From positions 1 to 64,000 of the forward strand of contig USEM01000002.1 in NCBI GenBank assembly GCA_900553695.1: a stretch of DNA of 64,000 bases. The letters are read 5' to 3'. The position numbers and the translations under genes were made by a program. Source of the DNA: an uncultured Clostridium sp. (GTDB lineage Bacteria; Bacillota; Clostridia; TANB77; CAG-508). This document shows, in pieces, positions 36,746 through 46,177 of this stretch. Numbering within the stretch: the first letter of the stretch is position 1; each line of letters opens with the position of its first letter. Under the pieces are notes generated by a model. The model had not been told where the DNA came from. It worked only from the letters and a program-made list of their open reading frames with translations, and ran no database searches.

Positions 36746-38155
36746 ATGTTTAAATTTAAAAAGTTTTTTTTATGTTTGGTTCTAGCAATGCTTCTTCTTT
36801 CATCTGCTGTATTTGCAACAGATAATACAGTTTTGCTTACTGCACCTGTAGCTGATGAAGAAAAAACAACAGAGAAATTCCAAACAATTAATGAAGACAA
36901 ATACGTTTATGACTCTGAATCATTCTCTTTAAGTGATGTAGTTAACGGAAATGTATTTGCTTCTACATCAACTAAGTTTGTTACAAACCCTAGAATTGGT
37001 GGTGGTGTAATTTCAGGCGACTTATTTGTTCTTTCAAATGATGTTGTTATTGAATCTGATGTTGTTTACTCAAATGAAAAGGATAAAAAAGGAAATTACA
37101 TGATTGCATCAACAAATTCAAAATCTATCATTTATGGAAATGTTTATGTCTTAGCAAATAGCTTTACTTTACAAGCAGAATCTGAAATCCATGGAGATTT
37201 ATATGTTCTTGCTTCAAATGTAAATATTGAACAAAATTCTGTTATAGAAGGAAATATTTTCCTTAGTTCATCAGATGTAACTATAAATGGTCAAGTAAAG
37301 GGATCTGTTTATGCCACAGCTAAAAATTTTAATATGAATTACTATTCTTATATTGAAAGAGATTTATATTTAAATGCAAACAAAGCAAACCTTTCAGGTT
37401 TAGTTTATAGAAATGCTTACATTACTGCTGGAGAATCTTTAGTAACAGATTCTGATTTTAAAGTTAATGAAAATCTTACTGTAAGTAGTGCTGACAGCTT
37501 TACATTCTCAGGTAAAGTTAACGGAAATGCAAATATTAATGCAAAAGATTTGAAATTTAAAAATGATAATGATGAAATTTGTGTTATTTACGGTGATTTA
37601 AAATATGGAACAAAGTCAGAAGTAACTATCCCTGATAAAGTTGTTACAGGTAAAGTTGAAGTTACTGATTTTGTTGAGCATAATGAAAATAAAGTAACAT
37701 TTTCAAAACTAGTAATTGGTTTATTTACATTACTTGTTTATGTTTTTGCTGTAGTATTCTTAGCAAAACGCTATGCTCCAAATGCTATAGAGAAGCTTCC
37801 AAGTATTACAGTTTCTCATACATTTATTAATTTAGGTATAGGACTTGCTTCATTCTTTATAATGTTTGTTTTATTTGTTCTTCTATGTATATCAGGAATT
37901 GGAGTATCTTTAGCGTTTGCATTTGTTGCAGTATTCTTATTTGTATGTGCAATTGCTTTACCTCTATTTTTAAATAACATTGTAAATACATTGAAATTCA
38001 AAGCAAATCCTTATGTTAAATTATTAGCTGTAACTGGTATATTATATTTAATTAGTATAATTCCTGTATTTGGCTCTGCTGTAATGTTTGTGGTTATGTT
38101 GATTTCAATTGGAGAAGTCTTATTTACAGTACTTAATAGAAAAGCAAATAAATAA
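36746..38155 (+). CDS. Secreted polymer-forming (bactofilin-like) protein with C-terminal membrane domain
   Basis: This 469-residue protein has a signal peptide (MFKFKKFFLCLVLAMLLLSS, cut near AVFA), then a right-handed beta-helix of imperfect repeats (NVYVLANSFTLQAESEIHGD; LYVLASNVNIEQNSVIEGNI; FLSSSDVTINGQVKGSVYAT). About four membrane helices follow from residue 325 to the end. The repeats resemble bactofilin and polymer-forming domains but lie outside the membrane here. A cell-envelope scaffold is likely; the function is not established. Confidence 0.7.
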   Translation: MFKFKKFFLCLVLAMLLLSSAVFATDNTVLLTAPVADEEKTTEKFQTINEDKYVYDSESFSLSDVVNGNVFASTSTKFVTNPRIGGGVISGDLFVLSNDVVIESDVVYSNEKDKKGNYMIASTNSKSIIYGNVYVLANSFTLQAESEIHGDLYVLASNVNIEQNSVIEGNIFLSSSDVTINGQVKGSVYATAKNFNMNYYSYIERDLYLNANKANLSGLVYRNAYITAGESLVTDSDFKVNENLTVSSADSFTFSGKVNGNANINAKDLKFKNDNDEICVIYGDLKYGTKSEVTIPDKVVTGKVEVTDFVEHNENKVTFSKLVIGLFTLLVYVFAVVFLAKRYAPNAIEKLPSITVSHTFINLGIGLASFFIMFVLFVLLCISGIGVSLAFAFVAVFLFVCAIALPLFLNNIVNTLKFKANPYVKLLAVTGILYLISIIPVFGSAVMFVVMLISIGEVLFTVLNRKANK

Positions 38156-38159
38156 AATA

Positions 38160-38195
38160 AGTAGTTTTCCACAGGTTATCCTGTGGAAAACTACT
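38160..38195. terminator. Bidirectional terminator
   Basis: Perfect 16-bp stem AGTAGTTTTCCACAGG / CCTGTGGAAAACTACT with loop TTAT, shared with rpe. Confidence 0.9.
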
Positions 38196-38854
38196 ATTTT
38201 TTTAACTCTTTTATAGATTTTGCATAGTCTTCTGAATTTATTATATAACTTCCTGCAACTACGATATCAACTCCAGCTTCCTTAAGTTCCTTCACATTTT
38301 CTCCGTTTATTCCTCCATCTGCTTCTATATATGTTTCTAAATTGTTTTGATACAAATATTCTTTTAATTTGCTTATTTTCTTTATTGTTTTTGAAATTAG
38401 TTTTTGTCCTCCTTTTCCAGGTTCAACTGTCATAACTAGTAGTAAACTTATGTATGGTAAAAATTCATATATTTCTTCGACCTTTGTATCGGGTTTTATT
38501 GCTAAACCACATTGAGTTCCATTTTGCTTTATGTATTCTATTGTTTCCTTTAATTGCTTTTTATCATTAAAAACTTCATAATGAATTGTGATAAAATGTG
38601 GACTTAGTGCAATATATTGGTCTATATAGTCTTTTGTATCCTCTACCATTAAGTGAATATCTAATGGTATGTTAGACATTTGTTTTATACTACTTGCATA
38701 GCCATACATAAGAACTGATGTATCATTTCCGTACAAATTTACCATCCATAACATCTATGTGGTAATAATCTGTTTTCGCAACTTCTAAATCGTAAAAAGC
38801 CTTCATAGCTTCTTTTTCGTCAACATTTAAAATTGAGGTTGAAACTTCTATCAT
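38194..38854 (-). CDS. rpe: Ribulose-phosphate 3-epimerase, needs a +1 shift at CGG
   Basis: This TIM-barrel enzyme converts ribulose-5-phosphate to xylulose-5-phosphate. The start is the ATG at 38854, 7 nt after GGGGGAG (MIEVSTSILNVDEK). The first frame ends YYHIDVMDGKFV, then CGG at 38731-38729. GTA (C) GGA AAT then gives GNDTSVLMYGYASS, with DIHLMVEDT, the MTVEPGKGGQ phosphate loop, IEADGGIN and VAGSYI following. The joined length is 219, normal for Rpe. His and Asp of HIDVMDG and the Asp of EADGG complete the metal site only when both parts are joined. Confidence 0.93.
38729..38731 (-). other. CGG +1 recoding site in rpe
   Basis: Codon 42: GTA CGG AAA TGA is read as GTA (C) GGA AAT GAT. 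In the zero frame a stop follows after two codons. Confidence 0.9.
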
Positions 38855-38923
38855 AACATCTCCCCCTTTTGTTTTCTTTATTGTATATTTTATAAAAGAA
38901 AATGTCAATGCTTTTTGTAAAAA

Positions 38924-38954
38924 AAATCGGGGGTATAAATATATCCCCCGATTT
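38924..38954 (-). terminator. Terminator of orphan cassette 4
   Basis: Stem AAATCGGGGGTAT / ATATCCCCCGATTT with an A-run on the left flank. Confidence 0.85.
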
Positions 38955-38958
38955 GCCA

Positions 38959-39330
38959 TCAGTTATTTTTTTCGTTGATTTTTCTTACTGGCCTTATGTT
39001 GTATTCCGAGTGGTGATATGAGAGTGTATAAACGAAGTCTCTTGCTTTGTAATACGCATCGAAAATGAATTTTGCATATTCATCATTTTCTTCATAGCTT
39101 ATTACTTCGTCTGACTGATGTGGTCTGTATTTGTCGGTTGGCTTGTTTTTGTAAACACGTACCTCATATCCATCTCCTGTTTCATTCTCCCCAAGAAAAA
39201 TCATTAATTCGAGATTTTTCTCTGTCGTAACTGACATTGTCATGAAGCTTCCGTCTTTTGCGACTAAATGACTTTTGGTAATAAACCGAACTATGTCATA
39301 ATCGCAAAACATAATTTTGTCAAACTTCAT
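38959..39330 (-). CDS. Orphan gene cassette 4, hypothetical protein with one in-frame CGG
   Basis: This predicted 123-residue soluble protein (MKFDKIMFCDYDIVRFITK) has beta-rich segments (DGSFMTMSVTTEKNLELMIF; DGYEVRVYKN). The start at 39330 follows GGAGG by 9 nt. Codon use (TTC, TCG, GTC) is unlike host genes. Codon 15 is CGG (39288-39286), GTT CGG TTT. A +1 shift would stop after seven codons. It has its own promoter and terminator, next to recoded rpe. No family is recognised. Confidence 0.55.
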   Translation of the reverse strand: MKFDKIMFCDYDIVRFITKSHLVAKDGSFMTMSVTTEKNLELMIFLGENETGDGYEVRVYKNKPTDKYRPHQSDEVISYEENDEYAKFIFDAYYKARDFVYTLSYHHSEYNIRPVRKINEKNN

Positions 39331-39412
39331 ATGCTCTTTCCTCCTTAAAATAGTTATTTTACACCTGATGTACTTTGCTTTTGAAAACGGAGTTACTATT
39401 GTTAACATAACC

Positions 39413-39441
39413 ATTTTAACACACTTTTTTTATAATTTCAA
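39413..39441 (-). promoter_or_regulatory. Promoter of orphan cassette 4
   Basis: On the minus strand, -35 TTGAAA (39441-39436), 17-bp spacer, -10 TAAAAT (39418-39413). Confidence 0.65.
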
Positions 39442-39470
39442 GAACACTAAGATTTTCTTCTCTAAGCAAA

Positions 39471-39662
39471 TTATAAGTTCTTTTGCACAATTGCAACTAT
39501 ATCTGTTATATAATCACTTATTGCTGGTATATTTAACTTTATTATTTTTTGTAAGATGTATACGATTATAGCAGATATTATGCTAAACCCTATTCCCATT
39601 CCTACTCCTTTTGCCATTCCTGCTATGAAATTTCTTTTTATTATTTCCTTTTTATTTCTCAT
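39471..39662 (-). CDS. Small membrane protein, DUF5665-like
   Basis: This 63-residue protein has the pattern KRNFIAGMAKGVGMGIGFSI followed by a second hydrophobic stretch (ISAIIVYILQKII). The RNF.xGxxxGxGxxxGF arrangement matches small Firmicutes proteins of the DUF5665 type. Function unknown. Confidence 0.65.
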   Translation of the reverse strand: MRNKKEIIKRNFIAGMAKGVGMGIGFSIISAIIVYILQKIIKLNIPAISDYITDIVAIVQKNL

Positions 39663-39664
39663 AA

Positions 39665-39695
39665 AAAAACACCCATTTATATTTTGGGTGTTTTT
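39665..39695. terminator. Terminator downstream of the UPF0182 gene side
   Basis: Stem AAAAACACCCA / TGGGTGTTTTT lies between the small membrane gene and the UPF0182 gene. Confidence 0.75.
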
Positions 39696-39702
39696 TTCGT
39701 TT

Positions 39703-42451
39703 TTATTCCGTTACTTGTTCTATTTGACTTGCCTGTTCTTTTTTAGCCTCTTCGTTTAATTTTTCAAGTTGATTTATTAATGATTGTAATTTTTCTATGT
39801 CTTGTCCAATAAGTGCCCAGTCGTTACTTTTATTTGATTCTGTTAGATTATTGTTAGCCTTTATTATTTCTTCTATCAAATCGTCTATGTTATCTGTTTC
39901 TATCTTTATGCTTACTGCTTCTTGTGATAGAAGATTTACCAAAGCCTTTTCTAATGTGTCTCCTATTGCAACTTTGTTTCCTGATGCCACAATTACTTTT
40001 TTTAGTATTGGTGCTGTTTTGTTTTCATTTTGAAGGACTTGGAATATTGGTTCTACGTATAGAAGTGTATTGTTTACTGGTATTACTATAATGTTTTTCT
40101 CTATTTTAGTTCCTGTAACTTCTATTGATTTTAGTTCTGCTGAAATTTTTTCATCTTGCTCTACTAGTGTATCTAGCTGTAATGTTCCAAGTATGGCTGT
40201 ATCTTTGTTGAACTTGTATAATTTTAATGTTTTTTTACCATTTCCATCATATGAACCTACCAAATATGCATTTATATTTTGTTTTTCATTTATTGTATAT
40301 GGTAAAACTAGTCCTAATATTGTTTTGCTGTTATCCACTGTTTTTACTGCTGTATAGTATGGTTTAATATCAGTTCCTACAAGTGTTGTAACCTTACTGG
40401 TGTTTTCCTTTGCTGTGTTCCAAACATCATCTGATCTAAATAGTACTTCTGGTTGTACTTGATGATATTGTTTCAAAACATCTGCTTGAATACTATAAAG
40501 GTATTCTGGGTAAACAAAATGCTTTGCAATATCTTCTGGAATTTCTGCATTTATGTCTTCAAATAAACTTGGATACATCTTCCAATATGACATTATTATT
40601 GGGTCTGATTTATCTGTTATATAGAACTTCATTGTTCCATCAAAACTGTCTATTAATATTTTAGCTGAATTTCTTATATAATTGATTTTCTTTATTGTTC
40701 CATTTTCTTGTGGTAGGTTTGTAATTTGTGAATATGGGTAGCTATTTGATGTTGTATATGCATCTATTACCCATACAAGCCTTCCCTCGTCTGTTATTAC
40801 CATATATGGATTTTTATCGTATTCCAAATATGGCATTACTTTTTTTACTCTTTCTAGTATATTTCTTTTTATTATTATATTGCTATCATTTGATATGTTT
40901 TTTGAAAATGCTAGTTTTATATTTCCCTCTTTTATACCAAGTACTAATCTATCAAAAAATCCTAGTGTTACTCCCGCTTCTCCGTTATATGTATTATAGC
41001 TACTTTTTGTGCTAGATATTGGGTAATCGTATTCTGTATTATCTTTACTATTTATTGCAATTGCATCATTTGTTTGAAGTCCAAAATATATTCTAGGCTC
41101 TGTGATTTTTACAGCTTGATTGTCATCATTAAATGAACTTTGTAAATACTTTAATGTCCCGGTTTTCATTTGTAGTTGATGCTGATGTTATAATTGCTCC
41201 ATATCCATGTGTATATTCATATGTTTTATTACTGTATGTTCTTGTTTCATTACTCTTAATTTCTCTTGGACTTACATATACTAAACTGCTCTTTCCATCA
41301 ATATTATATAGTCCTATTCCTGTTGAATTATATGTATAATATCCTAAATTTGTTTGATATTCTTCTAAGTGTGATAGCACTCTTGTTTTGTTGAATATGT
41401 TTATGTTTTCTATTACTTCTGAATTTTCTTTAATATCATCTGCTGTTATTGTTCCTGTACTTTGTAAGTCTATTTCATCTATATCAATGTCATATGCCTT
41501 TTTAGTAAATTCAACATTTTTACTTATATATTGTTTTTGTTTATCTAATTCATTGTTATTTACGTAGGTAACATCTGCTATAAGTATTACACCAAATAAA
41601 ACTACTAAATATATTGGTATTTCTAATATTTTATAACATGCTTTTCTAAATTCGCCTTTTTTACATTTTCTTATTGCACGAATTCCACATATTACTATAA
41701 ATGCTGAGAATATAATGTATCCCCATTTTTTTATAGTTACATCTATAAAACCTGCCCCATATAGAGTTGTTCCATTTCCTGTTTGTGTGAATTTGCCAAG
41801 TACTATATCTTGTACCATAAGTATTGAAAGTGCTGCTAGGGCTAATAGTATAAAGAATATTGTTGCTACTATTTGCTTTATAAAAGTATTTGTTTTTAAT
41901 GTTTCCATGTTAATTCCTTGGTTAAAGAATTTATGGAAGCATATAACATAATAAAATATTATATATACACACATTACTGCCATTACAACTATAAAGCTAT
42001 AAAGCACTGCTTCTATAAATGGTTTTTGGAATATGTAGTAACCTATATCTAAGTTAAATACTGGCTCTGTTTCCCAAAATGGTGTGTGGTTAAAAGCAAG
42101 TATTGCTTTTTCTGTAATTATGTTTGAAAATAATATTCCTGCAATAGTTGCAAATGCAAAAGATATTGATTTATTAGGAAGTTTTGGCATTTCTTTTTTA
42201 TCTTCTTCAAAGAACTTCCTTAAACCTTTTTTTATAAAAGCTGTTGTTACATATGTAAGTAAATAAATTATAGCAAAACTAATTAAGAATACATATATTC
42301 TTTGCATTAAGTTGTGTTTAAAAATTTCTACATATTTTGAGCCAATTCCAAGTATTTGTAAGTATTCGCCTCTAACATTTATATAACTATATATGGCAAA
42401 TGCTATTATAAATAATGTTACAAATATTACTCTTTTTTTTACTCTTTTCAT
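39703..42451 (-). CDS. UPF0182 family membrane protein, needs a +1 shift at CGG
   Basis: The joined product is about 915 residues. The N-terminal half has seven predicted membrane helices and the second half is a large extracytoplasmic domain ending in a Glu/Gln-rich tail. The start at 42451 follows GGAGGT. The zero frame meets AAC CGG GAC at 41161-41159 and soon stops. Skipping C gives AAC GGG ACA, continuing GTLKYLQSSFNDDNQ in the second frame, as expected for a single UPF0182 protein. The family function is unknown. The gene follows ftsY, overlapping none of it when this start is used. Confidence 0.85.
41159..41161 (-). other. CGG +1 recoding site in the UPF0182 gene
   Basis: Codon 431: AAC CGG GAC is read as AAC (C) GGG ACA. 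It is the only site with a CGGG quadruplet. Confidence 0.85.
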
Positions 42452-42464
42452 TAAAGACCTCCAT

Positions 42465-43370
42465 CTAAATAATTGCATCTACAAAATCTTTTGAGTTAAA
42501 GACCTCCATGTCATCTATTTTTTCACCTACACCAACGAATTTTACTGGTATAGAATTTTCATTTACAATTCCTATAACAACTCCACCTTTTGCAGTTCCA
42601 TCAAGCTTTGTAAGTACTAGTCCTGTAATTGGAACAACTTCTTTAAAGGCTTTTACTTGTATAATTGCATTTTGTCCTGTTGTGCTATCTATTACCATTA
42701 ATGTTTCTTTTTCTGCATCTGGTAATTCTTTTTCTATTACTTTACCTATTTTTAATAGCTCGTCCATTAAGTATTTTTTTGTGTGTAATCTTCCTGCTGT
42801 ATCACATATTAATACATCTGCATTTTTTTCTTTTGTAATTTTTATTGCATCATAAACTACAGATGCTGGGTCTGATCCCTCATTTTTTTTCACTATATCC
42901 ACATCTGCACGCTTTGCCCATATCTCTAACTGTTCAACTGCTGCTGCTCTAAATGTATCTGCTGCTGCAACTACAACTTTCTTTCCTTGTTTTCTAAGGT
43001 TATTAGCTATTTTTCCAATTGATGTTGTTTTACCAACTCCATTTACACCAACAACTAGAATTACTGCTGGTTTGGTTTTTAGTTCTAGCCCATTTGGTAC
43101 TTTGTCTAATATTTTTTGCATTTCTTCTTTTAATGCATTTTTAACACCTTGTTCATCTGTAATTTTTTCTAGCTTAATTCTATTTCTTAATTTAGAAATT
43201 ATTTCTGTTGCTGTTTCAACTCCTATATCAGACATTATTAAAATTTCTTCTAATTCTTCTAGTAAGTCTTCATCTACTTTTCTAAAATTGCTAAAAACGC
43301 TGTTTATTTTATCATTTAGAGAATCACGTGTTTTTCCTAAACCTTGTTTTAATTTGTCAAAAAATCCCAT
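42465..43370 (-). CDS. ftsY: Signal recognition particle receptor FtsY
   Basis: This 301-residue SRP GTPase docks ribosome-SRP complexes to the membrane. It has an N domain, G1 GVNGVGKTTSIGKIAN, the DTFRAAAVEQL insertion, G3 DTAGRLHTK and G4 TKLDGTAKGG. It is a short form without the acidic A domain, as in Bacillus. Confidence 0.97.
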   Translation of the reverse strand: MGFFDKLKQGLGKTRDSLNDKINSVFSNFRKVDEDLLEELEEILIMSDIGVETATEIISKLRNRIKLEKITDEQGVKNALKEEMQKILDKVPNGLELKTKPAVILVVGVNGVGKTTSIGKIANNLRKQGKKVVVAAADTFRAAAVEQLEIWAKRADVDIVKKNEGSDPASVVYDAIKITKEKNADVLICDTAGRLHTKKYLMDELLKIGKVIEKELPDAEKETLMVIDSTTGQNAIIQVKAFKEVVPITGLVLTKLDGTAKGGVVIGIVNENSIPVKFVGVGEKIDDMEVFNSKDFVDAII

Positions 43371-43438
43371 TTTATTCTCCTTTTATTGTTTTTTGGGGCG
43401 TATGCTATACGCCCCTTAAATTATGTTTTTATATATTT

Positions 43439-45409
43439 CTAAGGAATGTTTTTTGTTGTTTCTGAATTCAAGTTCATGTCTACTGTTTTCTTTGTGCTTC
43501 CATCAATTATAACTTTTATTCTAACTGTTCCTTCTCCATCAAAGTTTACTTGAAGAGCTTTTTCATCTTCACTTACTTCTTGTTCTGTTACTTGTTCATC
43601 ATTAACAGTTACTTTAATTTTTACTTTTTCTGGTGGTATTAAAACATCTTTATATTTTGTTTTTCCATCTTCGTCTTTTCCATCTTCAACTTTTTTGTAT
43701 TTTGGTGTATATCCTGTAAGTTCTGCTACGTCAATGTTTATTGTACCTTGTGTAATTTTTTGATATTCATTTATTGTTATTGAAATTTCTGTGTTTTTAT
43801 CTACCATGCTTTTTGGAGATATGTTTTGTTCAACAACACCTGTTCCTTTGCTTGAGTCTTTTATTTTATCAGTTCTTATCCATTTTAATTTTGCTTCTGT
43901 AATTTTTGCTTTTGCTTCATCTTCTGAAAGTCCTTTTAAATCTGGAACTTCTACTTTCTCTATTCCTAAACTTACTTTTAATTTAATTTTTGTTCCTGCA
44001 AGAACTTCTTCACCTTCTTGTTTATCTTGTTCTATTACTATACCTGGTTCAACATCATCACTATTTACTTCTTCTATTTCCATCTCTAAGCCCAAGTCTT
44101 TTAGTTCTTTTCTTGCTTCATCTTTAGTTTTACCAACAAGTTTTGTAACTTTTACTATTTCTTGCCCCTTACTTACAACTACATTTACTGTGCTTCCCTC
44201 TTTTACTGTAAAGTTTGGTTGATATTTTGGGTCTTGTGAAATAATTTTTCCTTCTTCTATTTGAACATCATATTTTTCTTCTGATACATTCAAATTCAAT
44301 TTTACTTCTTCTGCTTTGGCTTTTGCTTCATCTAGTATTAAGTTTGTAAAGTTTGGTAGTAATATGTCTTTTGGTTTTCCTGAATTTAGTACTCCTAATG
44401 TTATTCCTATGCTTGCTATAAATACTATTAGGAAAATTGCTACTATTAATGCTATTTTTACACCTTTGTGTTCTTCTAAATATTTTTTAAACTTTGCAAA
44501 CTTACTTTGATTTGTTTGATTATCTTCTTGTTGTATTCTTCTAGCTCTTGCTTGGCTTTTATCCACAACACCAACTTCAGCTTCAGGATTTTTTAATATT
44601 TTATCTAAGTCTTCTATCATCTCTGTTGCTGTACTATATCTCATATTTGGATCTTTTTCCATTGCTTTTAAAATTAAATCATTTAAGCTTTGTGGTATTG
44701 CTGGGTTTAATTCAATTGGTGGTACTGGTTTTTCTTGCATATGTTTTAATGCAACAGATACTGGTGTATCTGCATCAAATGGAACTCTTCCTGTTACCAT
44801 TTCATATAATACAACACCTAATGAGTAAAGGTCAGATTTTGCATCTGTATAGCCACCACGTGCATGTTCTGGTGAAAAATAATGTACTGAGCCTATTGTT
44901 GTTCCAAATGCTGTTATTGTTGAGTTTGAAACTGCTTTTGCAATTCCAAAGTCTGTTACTTTTGCTGTTCCATCTTCTGTAATTATTATGTTATGTGGTT
45001 TTATATCTCTATGAATAATGTTATTTCTATGTGCTGTTTCTAAGGCTTGTGCTATTTGTTTTGCTATTTTAACTGACCATTTCCAGCCCATTCTTCCATC
45101 TTCAACAATTATTTCTTTTAGTGTTTTTCCTTTTATTAGTTCCATTACAATGTAATATAGGTTTCCTTCTTTTCCAACATCATATACAGATACAATGTTA
45201 GGATGTGTTAGACTTGCTGCTGATTCTGCTTCTGTATTAAATCTTTTTATAAATTCATTATCTGTTGTATATTCTTCTCTTAGAATTTTTACAGCAACAT
45301 ATCTTTTTAGTACAAGGTCTTTTGCTTTGTAAACTGTTGCCATTCCGCCATTTCCAATTTTCTCTATAATTTCATATCTGCTTCCTAATAGTTTTCCCTC
45401 TAAATTCAT
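43439..45409 (-). CDS. prkC: PASTA-domain serine/threonine kinase
   Basis: This 656-residue kinase has an N-terminal catalytic domain (IGNGGMATVYKAKD, HRDIKPHNIIITEDG, DFGIAKA, about 1-275). A membrane helix lies around 328-350 and three PASTA repeats follow (LPNFTNLILDEA, VTKLVGKTKDEA, VPDLKGLSEDEA), plus a C-terminal beta domain. PrkC senses muropeptides and promotes growth and spore germination. It follows the PP2C phosphatase gene by 35 bp. Confidence 0.95.
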   Translation of the reverse strand: MNLEGKLLGSRYEIIEKIGNGGMATVYKAKDLVLKRYVAVKILREEYTTDNEFIKRFNTEAESAASLTHPNIVSVYDVGKEGNLYYIVMELIKGKTLKEIIVEDGRMGWKWSVKIAKQIAQALETAHRNNIIHRDIKPHNIIITEDGTAKVTDFGIAKAVSNSTITAFGTTIGSVHYFSPEHARGGYTDAKSDLYSLGVVLYEMVTGRVPFDADTPVSVALKHMQEKPVPPIELNPAIPQSLNDLILKAMEKDPNMRYSTATEMIEDLDKILKNPEAEVGVVDKSQARARRIQQEDNQTNQSKFAKFKKYLEEHKGVKIALIVAIFLIVFIASIGITLGVLNSGKPKDILLPNFTNLILDEAKAKAEEVKLNLNVSEEKYDVQIEEGKIISQDPKYQPNFTVKEGSTVNVVVSKGQEIVKVTKLVGKTKDEARKELKDLGLEMEIEEVNSDDVEPGIVIEQDKQEGEEVLAGTKIKLKVSLGIEKVEVPDLKGLSEDEAKAKITEAKLKWIRTDKIKDSSKGTGVVEQNISPKSMVDKNTEISITINEYQKITQGTINIDVAELTGYTPKYKKVEDGKDEDGKTKYKDVLIPPEKVKIKVTVNDEQVTEQEVSEDEKALQVNFDGEGTVRIKVIIDGSTKKTVDMNLNSETTKNIP

Positions 45410-45444
45410 TTATTTTCACGTTCCTTTCATGTGAATTTCGTGTT

Positions 45445-46177
45445 TTAATTTTTTATTATTATTACTGTAATGTTATCTAATCCACCTAGTTCTTTAGCTT
45501 TTTTGATTAGGTTCTTTGTTGCATTTTCAGTATCTTCTATTACAATATTATATATTTCTTGTTCTGCTATCATATTAGTTAATCCATCAGAGCAAATTAA
45601 AATTATGTCATTTGGATTAAAGCCTTTAACCATTACATCTGGTTCAATTGTTTCTTCACAACCGTATTGCTTTCATAAGCATATTTTTCTTTGGGTGGTG
45701 AATAGCTTCTTCCTTAGTTATTGTTCCGTCTTTTACAAGTTTTTGAACATAACTATGGTCTACTGTTATCTTTCTCATTATGTCTTGTCTTATTCTGTAA
45801 ATTCTACTATCGCCAATATGTCCTATATATACTCTATTATTATATATTAAACAAATCTCTAATGTAGTACCCATTTGTTCTAAATCTTCTATTTGGCAAG
45901 ATTTATCATATACAATTTTATTTGAGTATTCCATTGCTCTTTTTACAATTTCTAAAAGTTCTTCTTTTGCATATGTTTTGCTATTATCAAAATTATCTTT
46001 TATATATTCTGCTGCACTCATACATGCTAATCTACTTGCAACTTCTCCTCCTGCGTATCCTCCCATGCCGTCTGCTAAAATGCATAATTTATAATTGTCG
46101 TTTTCCTCTGATATATAATAAGCATCCTGATTAGATTGTCTTACCATTCCTATATCTGTGTCGGCATATATTTTCAT
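45445..46177 (-). CDS. prpC: PP2C-type Ser/Thr phosphatase (PrpC/Stp), needs a +1 shift at CGG
   Basis: This metal-dependent phosphatase removes phosphates added by PrkC. The first frame has IYADTDIGMVRQSNQDAYYI, LADGMGGYAGGEVAS and IGDSRIY. The zero frame then reads ATA CGG TTG TGA at 45664-45662. Skipping C gives ATA (C) GGT TGT, so the conserved KAIGCEE segment continues to the second frame with LICSDGLTNMIAEQEI and GGLDNITVIII. The joined length is 243, normal for the family. Its start overlaps the rlmN stop by 4 bp. Confidence 0.93.
45662..45664 (-). other. CGG +1 recoding site in prpC
   Basis: Codon 172: ATA CGG TTG TGA is read as ATA (C) GGT TGT GAA. The zero-frame stop comes after one more codon. 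Confidence 0.9.

Noticed and set aside
38855..38959. Longer N-terminal extension of the rpe reading frame.
   Set aside because: It has no ribosome binding site and passes through the terminator of orphan cassette 4. The ATG at 38854 has GGGGGAG.
43394..43414. GC-rich hairpin between prkC and ftsY as a terminator.
   Set aside because: The minus-strand transcript has an A-run, not a U-run, after the stem. It may be a processing or stability hairpin.
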